Below, in pieces: positions 1 to 11,372 of a stretch of DNA of 64,000 bases. The translations under genes and the position numbers were made by a program. This stretch comes from Fennellomyces sp. T-0311 (lineage: Eukaryota; Mucoromycota; Mucoromycetes; Mucorales; Lichtheimiaceae): positions 1,426,001-1,490,000 of the forward strand of contig JALLLT010000002.1 in assembly GCA_025266875.1 (NCBI GenBank), in the 5' to 3' direction. Position 1 is the stretch's first letter, and each line of letters opens with the position of its first letter. A model generated the notes under the pieces. That model searched no databases. It was not told where the DNA came from and saw only the letters and a program-made list of their open reading frames with translations.

Positions 1-2
1 AA

Positions 3-140
3 TTGGATAGCTACAGTAGCGTGGGAAGCCATGACAGTAGCGACACAAGCGATAACATAACAAGCAATCGAAAACCAGCAAAGCATGCCGGTGAGGCAGC
101 AGGAGGACTGCTGATGATGAGGGGAAAACAGACTGCTTGA
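3..140 (+). CDS. 3' end of an unidentified gene (partial)
   Basis: An open frame enters from the left edge and ends at TGA 138-140. Its 45 visible residues are Ser/Asp/Ala-rich (it begins LDSYSSVGSHDSSD and ends MMRGKQTA), which is typical of a disordered C-terminal tail. The base composition is richer in GC than the AT-rich spacer that follows, supporting a coding end. No domain is visible, so no function is proposed. It could instead be a chance open frame, because only 138 bases are seen. Confidence 0.4.
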   Translation: MDSYSSVGSHDSSDTSDNITSNRKPAKHAGEAAGGLLMMRGKQTA

Positions 141-2047
141 AGCACGACGTTTTTTCGTGAGATTATTTGGATTCATTGCCATAGATTATTGGAGCTTTTT
201 ATTTCAACACATCAATATATCTACTTTTTTTATGACACGTTGATCAGCTAAAGACTTCTTTCTCCTTGTATATGAGGGCAATTCTTATTCAATGGCTCAC
301 CAAGCTCTGTAAGCAACTCTATCACTTGAATTGTAGGTTTTTAATTCACTACTAGTCGTAAGTATGTGCCACATTGAAACGTAGTACGTGCGGCACTTTT
401 GTACAATGACAGATCTGAAACAACCAGCATATCATGTACAGTATCGAATTGATTCTTACGCCATTATGTACCATAAACGCAAATATTCAATCTGAACTTT
501 GTATTCTATTTTGGAACTGTGTAGGTGTATCATTAGCAATGTTTTCTCCTAAAAGCCCCCGTTTTCGATCGACAGCCACGCGGCGACGACGGAATGACCC
601 AGAACCCGAACGATCCATCGATTCACCCCTTTTTTACTACGATATATGCGCGGTTGCTAACGCCACGGATCTTTATCAGATACATAGTGGCTGTATATGA
701 CAACGCTAGCTTAAAAATAAACGTACCACTAAGTAAATGGGCATGAATAACTGCATAAAGTACTTTGGTACATATATATACGCGTGGGTGAAAATTCGGA
801 GATCGCTTAATACATACTTCCGCTGGGGTCTCACACGTACCACTTCTAACCAAATCAACGATTCTTTTATTATTTCATATAACTTTTAGAGTGTGCTTGC
901 GCTGTACGTATTTGATTTTATTGCCCAAAATAAACAGAGAACTTGACATTGGAAATATGTCGCGGAAAGTAACTTGCGCAGATCTACAGCTGACGTGTAC
1001 AACACATAAAAATTGATCGATCTACATAACATTTGTTTATCATCATGTTACGTACTGTAGTTTGATAGCAATTTCGGACATCTTCCTGTAGCAAACAACT
1101 TTACGTGTATATCAAGGCAAGATTTCATCTATTGGACATTCGTGGTCGCCAAAAGAATTACTTTGATGGTCGACGCAAGTACCTCCGTTCTTTTACCTTG
1201 TTGCTCCTATTAAGTCTCTTGTCTGCTATTAATAGATGAAGGTATGCAGTGTGGTCCCTCAAGGTTATAATAGTCGAAGAGCTGGTTACTAAGAAAAGTT
1301 AGCAGCCGAACAAGTTCTGATATCGAGGGACCACCAAATAACTGCATATCTTCACATTCCTCCTTTTAAGTAATAATGGATCCTGCGATCTTTGAGCTCT
1401 ATTACGCGTCAACAATTTATCTATAATTCGATATATTCACCGTTTCCCCTCGCTTCCGGTGTCTGATGAAATCCTAATAGCTTTAGTGGCCATAATTAAA
1501 AAACAACGCATTGACAGATCATGGGATATGAAGATTATTCAGCAAAATGAAATGCCAGTGCGTTTTGAAGTCTTTTTATTATTATTAAGTTATAAAAATA
1601 AATCCTGCACGACTGTAACCAAGAGCACATTACACGGGCCGATGAAAGTTATTTTGCCCGCTGGCGATTCGGAAAGGTTCTTGGATCTACGGTTACACGA
1701 ATCCAATAAAACAACGTTGAGCGGGACACCAACAAGAAAATTATTTTTAAATCACACATGGTGCGTTCCTCTTTATTCCAGGTCTCCTTGTGACCTCGCT
1801 GAAGAATCCAGGAGTTTGGTATGTGGGGATGGTACAGACTTACTGCCGATGCGAAAAAACAGAGCTTATATTGACGGATGGAGCTTCGTTATACATCTCA
1901 AAGGGCAATCCTATTTTTATAAACCGACCTCACAGCGAACTCGGCTGGCGGGCTTTCATTTTCATTTCGCGGCAACACAGTAACCATGGCGATCCTAATG
2001 CCCTGGGGCTTTCCTTCTCTCTTCTTTTCGCTTTCTAATCTTTAATT
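141..2047. other. Spacer upstream of the Skn7-like gene
   Basis: AT-rich DNA with only short scattered open frames and no recognised protein, tRNA or rRNA. An open stretch at about 1459-1983 begins with GTG, has no recognisable motif and lies in the likely promoter/5' leader of the next gene, so I do not call it. Confidence 0.5.
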
Positions 2048-4076
2048 ATGCTTGATCCAACATTGCCCGATCCATCACCTAATACCAAAAACGTGGTCAA
2101 TAAAAAAGGAAATCAGCAGCAAGGAGGTAGTGGCATTCCGGATTTTGTCAAGAAATTGTTCTGGTGCGTGTCAAATCATACCTACTTTTTTTTTTCATTG
2201 CTGTTATGTTGGTGCATCCACCGGTTTGACCTGACTGACGCTGGACGACGTTTAGCATGCTGGAGGAATGTATATATCCGCACATATTTTCATGGAGCGC
2301 CAAGGGCGATACGTTCGTGGTGAAAGATCCCAGTGAATTTGCCAAAGTGATCCTGCCGAGCCATTTTAAGCATTCCAATTTCTCCAGCTTTGTGCGGCAA
2401 TTGAACAAATACGATTTTCATAAAGTGCGAAACCCAGACGATCGGCGCCGTCGCGTGTATGGCGACCAGGTGAGACACATGAATGCCACCCACAGCGTTA
2501 GCGTTGACAACATGCAAAACAGGCTTGGGAATTCCAGCATCCGAATTTCAAGTACAACCGAAAAGATCTCCTGGAGGGCATCAAGGTATGGCCAATGTAA
2601 TTATAGCTCCGTGTTTGTTTATGTTAACATTGGCGACCCTTATAGCGAAAGGCGACGGGGAAAGCGGCAGCAGCACGGGCTGTCGGCAGCGAAGGAGCAT
2701 CAGATGCATCTGAAAACAACCGGTCGCTATCGCCAACGTCGTGCTCCAAGAGCGAACTCAAGGACATCACAACAAAGCTTCAGGACCAAATCCAGCAGCT
2801 GCAGCAGAGCCACACAAAGATGACCACGCACCTACAGGTGTGCGACACAAAGTACAATGCGGTTGTCGATGCAATGGACAAGTTCCGAGGCAACATGGCT
2901 GCCCAGGAAACATTAATGCGAGACATTATGCAACACTTAATGGCGACATCAAATGGTAAGGGGCGGACCGTGCACATAATATTTCCTATTTTCGCCAAGG
3001 GTGCACATAAGAACTCATCATCGCGCTATAACAGACAACAGCAGCGAGAGTCCGCCCACGGACATGCAGAAGCTGCTGCAGACGTACAATGAAGTTTCAC
3101 AAGCGAATAACGACCAAATGAGCCGGATATCGAAGCTTGTGGAGCATGTGCAGAGCGAGGCAATGTCGACGAGCGCAACAATCCCGTCGATGGCCCCTGC
3201 TCCTTTTAATTTTGCTGTTAATAATCCGTATCTATCATGCCCGACACCTTCAATTCCTCCGTCGATGCCCTTAAAAGTCGCCATGTCACCTTCGTTGCGA
3301 CGGAAATCAAATATCCCTGGCTGGTCAATACCCCCGCGCGTCCTGCTTGTTGACGACGACCTGATCTTCCGCCGGCTCTCGACCAAGTTGCTGCAGGTCG
3401 CCGGCTGCACCATTGACGTTGCAGCGGACGGCCTGGAAGCCATCACCAAGCTTGGGTCTGGCACGTACGACATTGTGCTGATGGTAAAGGAATTATGCAG
3501 TTTAGCAGTGCGAGGCGGGGTGAACTCACGTGAGATGGCTTATTACAGGACATCATGATGCCTAAATTGGATGGCATCTCGGCCACGCGAAACATCCGGC
3601 AGTACGATACGTGGACTCCTATCATTTCAATGACATCCAATACGACGGATCGCGACGTGCAGGAGTACATCCTGAGCGGTATGACGGACGTTCTGCCCAA
3701 GCCGCTGGATCAACGGACGTTACGCAAATTACTGGAGCGATATTGTGCGCATCTCAAGGCGGTGCGGCAAGGCTACTATGGCAACACGATCGAAGGTCCG
3801 CAGGTCAGCGAGGCGGACGACAAGGGCAAGCAGCCGATGATCGCGACCCCACCTGTAATAATATCCACCTCATCCTTCCTCGATTCCATGCACACGGACG
3901 CAATCCCACCGCTCGACCAAGCGCCGGCCGCGCCCCCGGTGCTGCCAGACAACTCAACACACCGCTGGCAAGTCTTTGTAAATAACACGCATTACCCCAC
4001 AGCAGCACTGGAGGAGCAGGAGGCGCGTGCTTGGAAGAAGCCTAAATTAGCATCGTCCTCAAATAATGAAGAGTAA
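2048..4076 (+). CDS. SKN7: Skn7/Prr1-type HSF-domain response regulator transcription factor
   Basis: Six exons (2048-2163, 2256-2469, 2523-2585, 2646-2955, 3035-3483, 3549-4076) splice to 559 codons. An N-terminal HSF-type DNA-binding domain (about residues 30-130) shows [18 protein letters not shown] and, after splicing, [12 protein letters not shown] coiled-coil stretch follows ([16 protein letters not shown]), and then a C-terminal receiver domain with VLLVDDD, the phospho-acceptor Asp in DIMMPKLDG (codon 3549-3551, just after an intron) and the conserved Lys in VLPKPLD. This order is diagnostic of the fungal Skn7 family, the nuclear output of the Sln1-type phosphorelay controlling oxidative, osmotic and wall stress genes. 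The tail after the receiver is long and disordered. ATG 2048 places a short disordered leader before the HSF fold. The gene looks intact; it reads toward the Mcm1-like gene 119 bp downstream. Confidence 0.95.
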
Positions 4077-4195
4077 AAAAAATTGCTCCTTGCGGTTGAT
4101 TTTGCAACGTTTTCCCTCGTATATAATTTTTTGTGGCTCTCAAACGCCGCAAAGGACTTTGATGCGGATTCTCGAGCACTTCTCTCTTTTACTTC

Positions 4196-4817
4196 ATGAC
4201 AAACACAAACGCCAATTTAATGATCGCTCCCTTATCGTCCGCCACCAATCCGGGTGTGCCGCACCCTGGAGACCATGGTGCGATGGCTGCACAGCCCGCC
4301 TCCATCGTGTTTGAGGACGGCGAAGGGGACGAGGACGATGACGAGTCGGTGAAGAAGGAATCATCACAGCCGCCCAAGAACAAGCATGCGGGGCGTCGCA
4401 AGATTAAAATCGAGTACATTACGGACAAGACACGTCGCCATATTACGTTTTCCAAGCGCAAGGCTGGTATCATGAAAAAGGCAACTATCGACCGTTTTAT
4501 TTTATTTTCCCTTCCATCCAGCTTACCCCTGAATAGGCCTATGAGCTGAGCACCCTCACCGGCACTCAGGTATTACTGCTCGTGGTGTCCGAGACTGGCC
4601 TGGTCTACACCTTCACCACCCCAAAGCTGCAGCCGCTGGTCACCAAGCCTGAGGGCAAGAATCTGATCCAGGCTTGCCTGAATGCGCAGGACTCACCCGT
4701 AGAGCAGCAGGCCTCTCCTTATGTATGATCATCATCGCACCCTCGTATATGTGAACTGACGCCGCTGTGTGTGTGTGTGTATAGATGGGCTCTTCGTCTG
4801 GAATGCCACCGCGTTAA
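4196..4817 (+). CDS. MCM1: MADS-box transcription factor, SRF/Mcm1 type
   Basis: An acidic N-terminal region (EDGEGDEDDDES) precedes an SRF-type MADS domain: GRRKIKIEYITDKTRRHITF, then SKRKAGIMKKA, then YELSTLTGTQVLLLVVSE after splicing. The first intron (4481-4536) must be removed to join GIMKKA to YELS and has a GC donor. A second intron (4723-4784, GTATGA...TATAG) probably removes a stop, giving the ending SPYMGSSSGMPPR and 167 codons; without that splice the protein ends at 4728. Mcm1 proteins act as dimers on CArG-like sites with partners in mating, cell-cycle and membrane genes. The neighbour upstream is the Skn7-like gene. The identity of the domain is certain; the exact C-terminus is not. 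Confidence 0.92.
4481..4536 (+). other. GC-AG intron in the MADS-box gene
   Basis: The exon ends ATGAAAAAG and the intron begins gcaact and ends gaatag, followed by GCCTATGAGCTG. Only this excision restores the nearly invariant MADS sequence KKAYELS; no GT donor nearby does so. Confidence 0.85.
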
Positions 4818-4966
4818 CTGCGCTGTTCCTTCCTTCTGCATAAACACCAAAGCATCTCTCTCTCTCTCTCTCTATACCAAATGCCATATCTCTGCCTCAC
4901 CCATCGTGTTCTCTTTCGTCTCTGTGATGCACAACGCATACATAGGCATATATATATATATATATA
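4766..4966. repeat. Cluster of dinucleotide microsatellites
   Basis: A TG run (about 4766-4780) forms the pyrimidine/purine tract before the last acceptor of the MADS gene. A TC run (4855-4873) and a TA run (4949-4966) lie in the presumed 3' UTR, near AAATAAAT (4971-4978), which could serve as a polyadenylation signal. Confidence 0.8.
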
Positions 4967-6005
4967 CACCCAAATAAATCATCTGCGTTTATTACATGGC
5001 GTCTTCCAGTAGAGTGGACGGGCATGTGACCGGATCATGCTATGTCCCGTTTTGGCCATGTTTGCACTTGCCTAAACTTTGTTACTCCAGACGTAATTGC
5101 TCCCCTTTATTTCCCGTTTCATTGTTCGATTGCAGAAAATACTTCGCATGTGGAGCCAGTTTCCATTGCAGAATATGCTGCATACCGCGCCCACGTAGCA
5201 GGGCTGTATATGTGCACGCAGCGATCACCATCTCCTTTCGCAAGGCCAGTAGACCTTTATTACGAGTGATTCCAATTTTGCCCATCACCACGCCGCTATA
5301 TGGATGCTATCATACGTCCTGGCGTACACTGTTTCTAGTAAGCTACTATGGTGGAAAGATCCCATTTAGTTCACCCAACCACTTAATAGACGTGGCTCCC
5401 TTGTCAAGCTTAGATTCCTCACGCGCCAACTTTGCCACAATTGTCCTTGGCCATGGCTTGAAAAAATAGCTTCTCTCTAGGAAGTGGTACCCGTAAGCAG
5501 TCAATCGTCGGTCTATCAGAAAATGAACAGAAGAGGTATTTCGGCGGTACGTGGGACTTGGATGTGCAGAAGTTCTCTACTCGCTTCTTATGTGTCAATG
5601 TATTGTTAAGTAATGCCCCGTCTAGCCATTTCTTCGGTATAGCTATTTCATAATATTGCGTATACATAATCACAATACTGGCACAACCTTCCTAGGCGCG
5701 CTTCGGCTGTGCTGACCGACTACGGCGGGGATCAGGTTTCCAGGCCGAAGCTCGACGAATGGGATTTGAGAATAACTTTTTTTGTGTATTCTACCATCCA
5801 ACTAGCAATTAGAATAACATGGTTTGTGAAACTGAAATTTACTTTTGTGTGCTTGTACAGCGCAAAAACAAACTAGAACTAATTTTGAACGGTTTATCCT
5901 TGGCCTGTAGTCTATTACAAGGGAAGATACAAAAGTTAGTTATCGATCACATCTATATAGTAATCTATGTTGTTAACAGAGTGAATTGTGTATCCAGTAC
6001 ATGTG
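4818..6005. other. 3' flank and spacer without a recognised gene
   Basis: Contains the likely 3' UTR of the MADS gene and AT-rich spacer. Open frames of 70-157 codons on both strands (for example 4996-5469 + and 5419-5673 -) show no conserved motif or coherent splicing, and I regard them as chance or as old debris. Confidence 0.45.
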
Positions 6006-6009
6006 TGCA

Positions 6010-6490
6010 ATGCCCTGACCACCGATCGTAAAGAATATCAGCACGCTGACTTTGCCTCTCATAGTACATCTCCACAAAATGTTGTGCATACTGCATCATC
6101 ACCCCACCATAGTACTACACCATGTCCAATCGCACCTACAATGGTAATTGCACCTGTACCGATTCAGGTATCGGAGCCTTTAGCGCAATGGAACTCATAG
6201 TAACCGCAACATCCGTTTGCGCCGGGAGGATCAGCAGCTTGATACCAGCCTCAAAACCAGCAACATTTATTTGTGCCACCACCATATCATCCACAAGAAC
6301 AGCCATATATACCGCTGCAAGCGCCACCACCACAATAGCATTAGCAACATCAGCAGCGTCGTATCAATTTCATTCCAGGAGCGGTACGTACTCCAACGGC
6401 AACAACAGCAATTATACCCTACATTCTATCCATCACATCATCTACCACCAATTCGGTTAGTAGATGATATTCTAAGAGGCGTCTAACCGA
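6010..6490 (+). pseudogene. Decayed Pro/Gln/Ser/Thr-rich coding sequence
   Basis: One reading frame carries a long low-complexity protein-like sequence: HSTSPQNVVHTASSPHHS, then PTMVIAPVPIQVSEPLAQW, then QHPFAPGGSAA, QQHLFVPPPYHPQEQPYIPL and QRRINFIPGAVRTP. It is broken by several stops (TAG/TAA at 6198-6203, and TGA and TAG codons further on). Most stops are one C-to-T step from Gln or Arg codons. The composition resembles the disordered part of a transcription or RNA-binding protein. No domain is present to name it. It may be a relic of a duplicated gene end. Confidence 0.35.
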
Positions 6491-7069
6491 AAATCATACA
6501 AATACGGAAAAGGTATCGTTCATAAGCCAAAGGACGTTCATGCCACGCATTTGTTTATTACACAGGCGGGTGACATTTTACGCTATATCCCTGGTGCCCA
6601 TCTACATTATGCTATACTCTATACCTTTTGTTAGCATTACATATCAGGCTTACTACATAAAATTCGTCGATGGCTTCATTATCTGAGCAATTTTCTTTTA
6701 TACTAGATGTATTCAACTAAATATGCGTAACGTCGCTCAATCTAGATAGTCTAACGCAATTATATTTTTGAAAGGTCCATATAATAAGCGCCGGCTAATA
6801 ATACTTCGACGTGAACCTTAATGGCATCTTGTCAGCTATTCATGGCCATTATTCGACCTTTTTGAGGTGATCGATTGTTCCACACCGACTTGTATCTACA
6901 ATATATAGAGATGACATATCCATTGAGGCGCTCTGTAAACACAACCAGTAAAAGTCGGGATAGACAATGGCACAGCCAAGTTACTCGAGTATCTGGTTTC
7001 ATTCTTGTTTTTATTGTTGTCAATAAATGAGATTGGAGGAACATTAGAAACCAAAAAATGGGAGGGTGG

Positions 7070-7300
7070 CAGTGGGAACATAAAAGCACCGTGCCAAGAC
7101 TGCTTTCTTTTTTTTTTCTTTAGCCTTTGCAATGACCGAGAACCAAGCGGTAAGTTGTTCACTCCCATGAGTAGTACGATCTTCAAAACTGATCATTGAT
7201 TGCTTCAGAGCACTGGTTCACCCCCCTCTCCATATCTGGCGTATGGTCCGTATGCAGGTCCTGCTGGCCAGAGCCGACCAGAGGAGTCGTTTCTGGTATG
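7070..7300 (+). pseudogene. Dispersed 5' gene fragment, copy A
   Basis: A promoter-like segment GAACATAAAAGCA is followed by a pyrimidine tract and GCCTTTGCAATGACCGAGAA, with ATG at 7132. The same arrangement recurs at about 60037-60100. From ATG 7132 the sequence reads MTENQA, then a plausible intron (gtaagt...cttcag) and a Gly/Pro/Tyr-rich exon (SPYLAYGPYAGPAG) that soon meets a stop or frameshift near 7301. The parent gene is not recognised. Confidence 0.35.
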
Positions 7301-7488
7301 CTGACACGGATGACGCGCTCCCCAATCTGGTGAGTTAACACTATCAACTGTAAACTTTTCACTAAGTCCAGACATATGATATAGGCCCGTATCGCTGGCA
7401 ATGCTTCGTTTCCAATGCAATAGAGGCATCCTTAACCGAAAGAAAAGAAGGAGAGACGAAAAAGTAGATCAAGTAAAAATACAGGCGT

Positions 7489-7875
7489 TCAGCTAACTAA
7501 ACTCTTTTTTTCTCCAGCTTCAAGCTGGTTGGGCAGCAAATGAGAACACGAGCTCACCGAAAGGATTTCCATGTTGGGATTGATTTGATATGGGTCTTGT
7601 GGATTTCTCCTGGACGCGGGCAGCGGTATGTTGTCCTTTGAAATAGCCGCGGCGTCATCTCTTCCATAGGTACTCTTTCGATGGCAAGGGCAACGGACGT
7701 TGGTACGCCTCAGTGCACCATTTACTGTCTTCAGTTCGCCTTCTCGACAGTACTTATGCACCTTCATTGGGCTCAAGCATACGGGACATGCGTGTTCCTT
7801 TTTGCTGCTCAGGATTTCTGCAAGGGTTGCCGATGTTCGTGCTGCTTCGAGACCGCTTCTCTTCAAAACTTTCAT
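7489..7875 (-). pseudogene. Relic with a transposase-type zinc ribbon (TnpB/Fanzor-like?)
   Basis: The frame contains CPVCLSPMKVHKYC followed by VRCPCHRKSTYGRDDAAAI. The pattern of two Cys pairs followed by R-D-x-x-A-A resembles the zinc ribbon and last RuvC-like motif at the C-terminus of TnpB/Fanzor-type nucleases common in Mucoromycota genomes. The expected upstream RuvC motifs are not readable in frame, so if the assignment is right this is a truncated copy. It could also be an unrelated zinc-ribbon protein. Confidence 0.3.
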
Positions 7876-9275
7876 GACTTTGGTGAGGTTCTCTCTCCAC
7901 CGAATATGCTCTGACGGGTGCCTGCTTGCGTCGTCGAGCCGTTCTGCAGGAAGTTAGGTGGAGGTTGCTGACAGAAGTGAAGCGAGTTGCACCGTGGTTA
8001 ACATCCATTATGGTGAATGGATTGGAAGAAACAGAGGGGAGGATGGTAAAGCTGTGTTTTTCCCACCCTCTTGTTTTCTTCGCTGCAACTCTGACACAAT
8101 TTTCTGGCGTCCATCTCAAATCCAACCCTGCAATGTTTACTTCAGCTTTCAATCGATGGGATTGTTACACAGTGCTGTACCATTATCTTCATGCAGCTAC
8201 CCTTTGCTTCCTTCCAGAATTGACGACCGCCTTCCCATATATCACACACCACCTCTGCTGTTTTCGCATCAGCGCTACCCCACGATGTCATGTATACGCA
8301 ATAGCATCCCGTACATGGATGAAACGAGAAACTCACTAGCTCATACGAAGGCTCCATTCAACGATTTCCTCATCTGGCTTGATCTCAGTGATACGGATTC
8401 ACCGACTCTACACAGCCAGCACTTTCGACGGACCCCCTCCCTCTCTTTCTTTCCCCTTGTTTACAAGATTCACCAAATTTTCACTCTTAGTTTTAACCCT
8501 CTGGCGCTTGGATTTTTTTTCCACTTTCATCGAGATCGGGAAGAGCGGAAATGCGAATAGCGATGCGCTTTAAGTCATATTATTTTTGAAGAAGATAATA
8601 AATATTAAGTTTGATCCAGATAGATGGACCAACCGATTCCTAAAGGCATTCTTTTCAAACTCCGTATAGAATGCCTAAAAAAATGAAAGGGAACGTCATA
8701 CATTATAGGCGAGTCAATATGCTAGGAAGGGAGAGGCAGTATACAAGAGAGACTAGGTGTCCTGATCACAAAGAGGTACATTTCCACAAAGTTCGTGTGT
8801 TGGATCGTTTTATAAAGTAGATTATATCGATTATACATCGCAGTAGTCATTTACGGTGCTGACTCGGACCACCCAAGGACATCATTGGAAAATGCAGGAC
8901 GCTCAAGATCCTTGAATTACGTTCTTCATGTGTATCATAAGAGCTCTCTATTCCTCCACGGCAATTCTTGATATACACGGTCTCCCGTACTGTTACATTA
9001 CTTTGTGGCAACACGCGCACGCACACGTTGGACTACGCGCACATACAGTGCCCGTGATATCAAATGATCAAGGCTGGGCACTCATCGCAACAAATATCTT
9101 TGCAAATTGCCGAGCAATAGAGACCGGACTCGCTTGTTATGTAGTGTCATGCACAACCGAGTAATGCCGATCAGGAACGTAGAGAACAATGAAAATAAAT
9201 CATGCACCCACTCCCTTAAATACCAGATAATACAAATCCGAATCCTTGCGCCTCTCCTTTTCCTCTTCTCTCATC
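7876..9275. other. Spacer upstream of the carotenoid cleavage dioxygenase
   Basis: Overlapping open frames at 7926-8560 (+) and 7754-8152 (-) show no conserved motif and shadow one another. The part from about 8560 is AT-rich and is presumably promoter DNA for the gene starting at 9276. Confidence 0.45.
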
Positions 9276-11156
9276 ATGCTACAATTTCTAATAGCCGTAA
9301 TTGCTGTTGCGGGTAGCTATAAACTCGTCCGTGCTATCCGAACCCTCTTTCAACATGTCAACCAGATCAAACAAGTTCAACAGGGTAATTTATTTCAAAA
9401 CGCGCAAGAAGTTTCTCAACCGATATGGATGCCTGTTGAGAAAGGCGTTATTCCCAACTGGCTTAGTGGCATCATGTACCGCATTGGTAAGCGCATTTAC
9501 TTTCTCACTTTGAGTACCTGATGTCTAAACAGAATGATTGCCAGGTCCTGGAAAATACAACCTCGACGGCAAGGTAATGATTAAGCATGCATTTGACGGG
9601 TTGCCCTTTATGCATCGATTCGAGATTTCTCCTGAGCGACAAGCTGTTCGATATAATTCAAGGAACCTATCCACATCGGTTGAGCGTCAGTTGGTTCAAG
9701 AGCGTGCCAAGTCAGCTGTGTTTTTTGGTCATGTGCAAGAAGCCACACTATGGGATCGGTGTATGGCACCTGTCAAGCGATTCAAGCAAGTGTTTGGCGG
9801 TATTAGCGACACCCAGAATCCTTCGTCAGCTATGGTAGGCGTCACCGTCACACCAAACTACCCTGTGCCATCAGATTGGCTAGACCGCTCGAAAGACACG
9901 CTTGGTGATTATCATCTGGTATCCAAAACGGACTTGAATCTACTGCAGCAAGTGCATGCAAATACTCTGGGTAGGTTGAAGTTGCGGTATCCAAAAAAAA
10001 AATAACTTAATCCACGGTATCAGAACCAAAGCGCATTTATAAATATGGATCATATGACAAACGACTGGATGGCGATCTATCCGCTGCTCATCATCAATAC
10101 GATCCGGTTACCCAGGAAATCTTCAATTTTACTATAAAGTTTGGTCCCGTACCCAAGCTTACTGTGTTTTCTATCAGTCGCTCGGGTCAGGTATCCATTT
10201 TGGCTGAAATTACGCATCGTCGTCTGCCCGATGGTGCTCAATCTCGGATTCGACCAAGCTATATCCATTCATTCATGCTTACACAAAGTCATGTCATTAT
10301 TCCGGAATATCCTCTGTATTATCATGGCGCGGACATCCTCCTATCTGGCAATGCTGTTGGAAGCTACAAGTGGGATGAGGAGTCACCGACATACTTTCAC
10401 ATTATCAGTCGTCGTCAAGACATTGGGCACATAATCACGCTTCCAGCCGACAGTTTCTTTAGTTTCCACAACTGCAATGCCTGGGACTTTGTTGACGAAA
10501 ACGGTGATCCAGGAATTCTATTGGATACATGCGCCTTTGCCGATGCGGACATCATCTACCAATTGCATAGCTTTGGCACGTATCTGCGACGACCTGTCGG
10601 GGAATCCAAAGTAACTACCCAAACCAGACCTAAAGGTATTAGTATGCCACCGATCCGTCAACCTTCATTTGGCGATTTACGTCGATACAAGTTGACATGG
10701 AAACGAGACCTGGATCAAGGATCCGTCGCATACACAAATATTGCGTCCAACATTGAATTTGCACGGTTCTCGCAGCACTATGCACTTTTACAAAATCAGT
10801 TTGCATGGGCATGTCAACTCATTTCTCCGAAGACCGAAAAAGAAGCCGAACGATATATTCTTGTCAAGATCCATCTTGAGACCGGCGCTATTGTGGCTTA
10901 CAACAAACCGCGGCACTCGTGTTCTGAACCGATCTTTGTACCCAAGTCTGCTGATGGGAATGAAGACGAAGGCGCTGTTATTAGTTTGGTCAACGTTGTT
11001 GGGGAGAAGGGACCCGAACAAGACAGCAGCTTCTTATTGATTTTGGATGCAGCATCAATGGAGGAGATAGCACGCTGTTCTATCGGACCATACAATATTA
11101 GCACATTCCATGGTTCATATATCAATAGTGATTTCGAAAACGTATCAATGAATTAA
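9276..11156 (+). CDS. Carotenoid/apocarotenoid cleavage dioxygenase (RPE65/CCD family)
   Basis: Exons 9276-9486, 9545-9970 and 10024-11156 splice to 589 codons. The beginning is hydrophobic (MLQFLIAVIAVAGSYKLV), suggesting a membrane anchor. The family core follows: MYRIGPGKYN across intron 1, then HAFDGLPFMHRFEI. The four expected iron-ligand histidines can be placed in AHHQYDP, FMLTQSHVIIPEYP, FHNCNAWDF and TFHGSYI. These enzymes use Fe(II) and O2 to split carotenoids at one double bond. In Mucorales two such enzymes (CarS/Tsp3 and AcaA/Tsp4) cut beta-carotene toward the C18 ketone precursor of trisporoid sex pheromones. Which of the two this resembles cannot be settled here. Relics of an SDR and a P450 follow it. 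Confidence 0.92.
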
Positions 11157-11372
11157 ATAAATTCCCAAGTTTATATGTCGACAAACATGGCAATACACCT
11201 ATACCCTAGCATATAATACATAAACCCTTACCTCATAATGGTACTTTGGCCATGAGAATACAAAACCCCGCTGCATTGATTTGTTATCAAAGCCCATAGG
11301 GTCTTCCACATACGTATAAAAGTTTCAAACAACTTTAAAAATAAGACCCGTTTTCTCTTACGTATCTTGACC

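Noticed and set aside
1459..1983. 174-codon plus-strand open frame upstream of the Skn7-like gene
   Set aside because: It begins with GTG, has AT-driven composition, no motif and no splice context; it lies in the probable promoter and leader.
4996..5469. 157-codon plus-strand open frame after the MADS gene
   Set aside because: Cys/Arg-rich chance composition without conserved blocks, overlapping equally long frames on the other strand.
7926..8560. Two long overlapping plus-strand frames
   Set aside because: Different frames of the same DNA, no motif, no consensus introns; likely shadows of a decayed minus-strand sequence.
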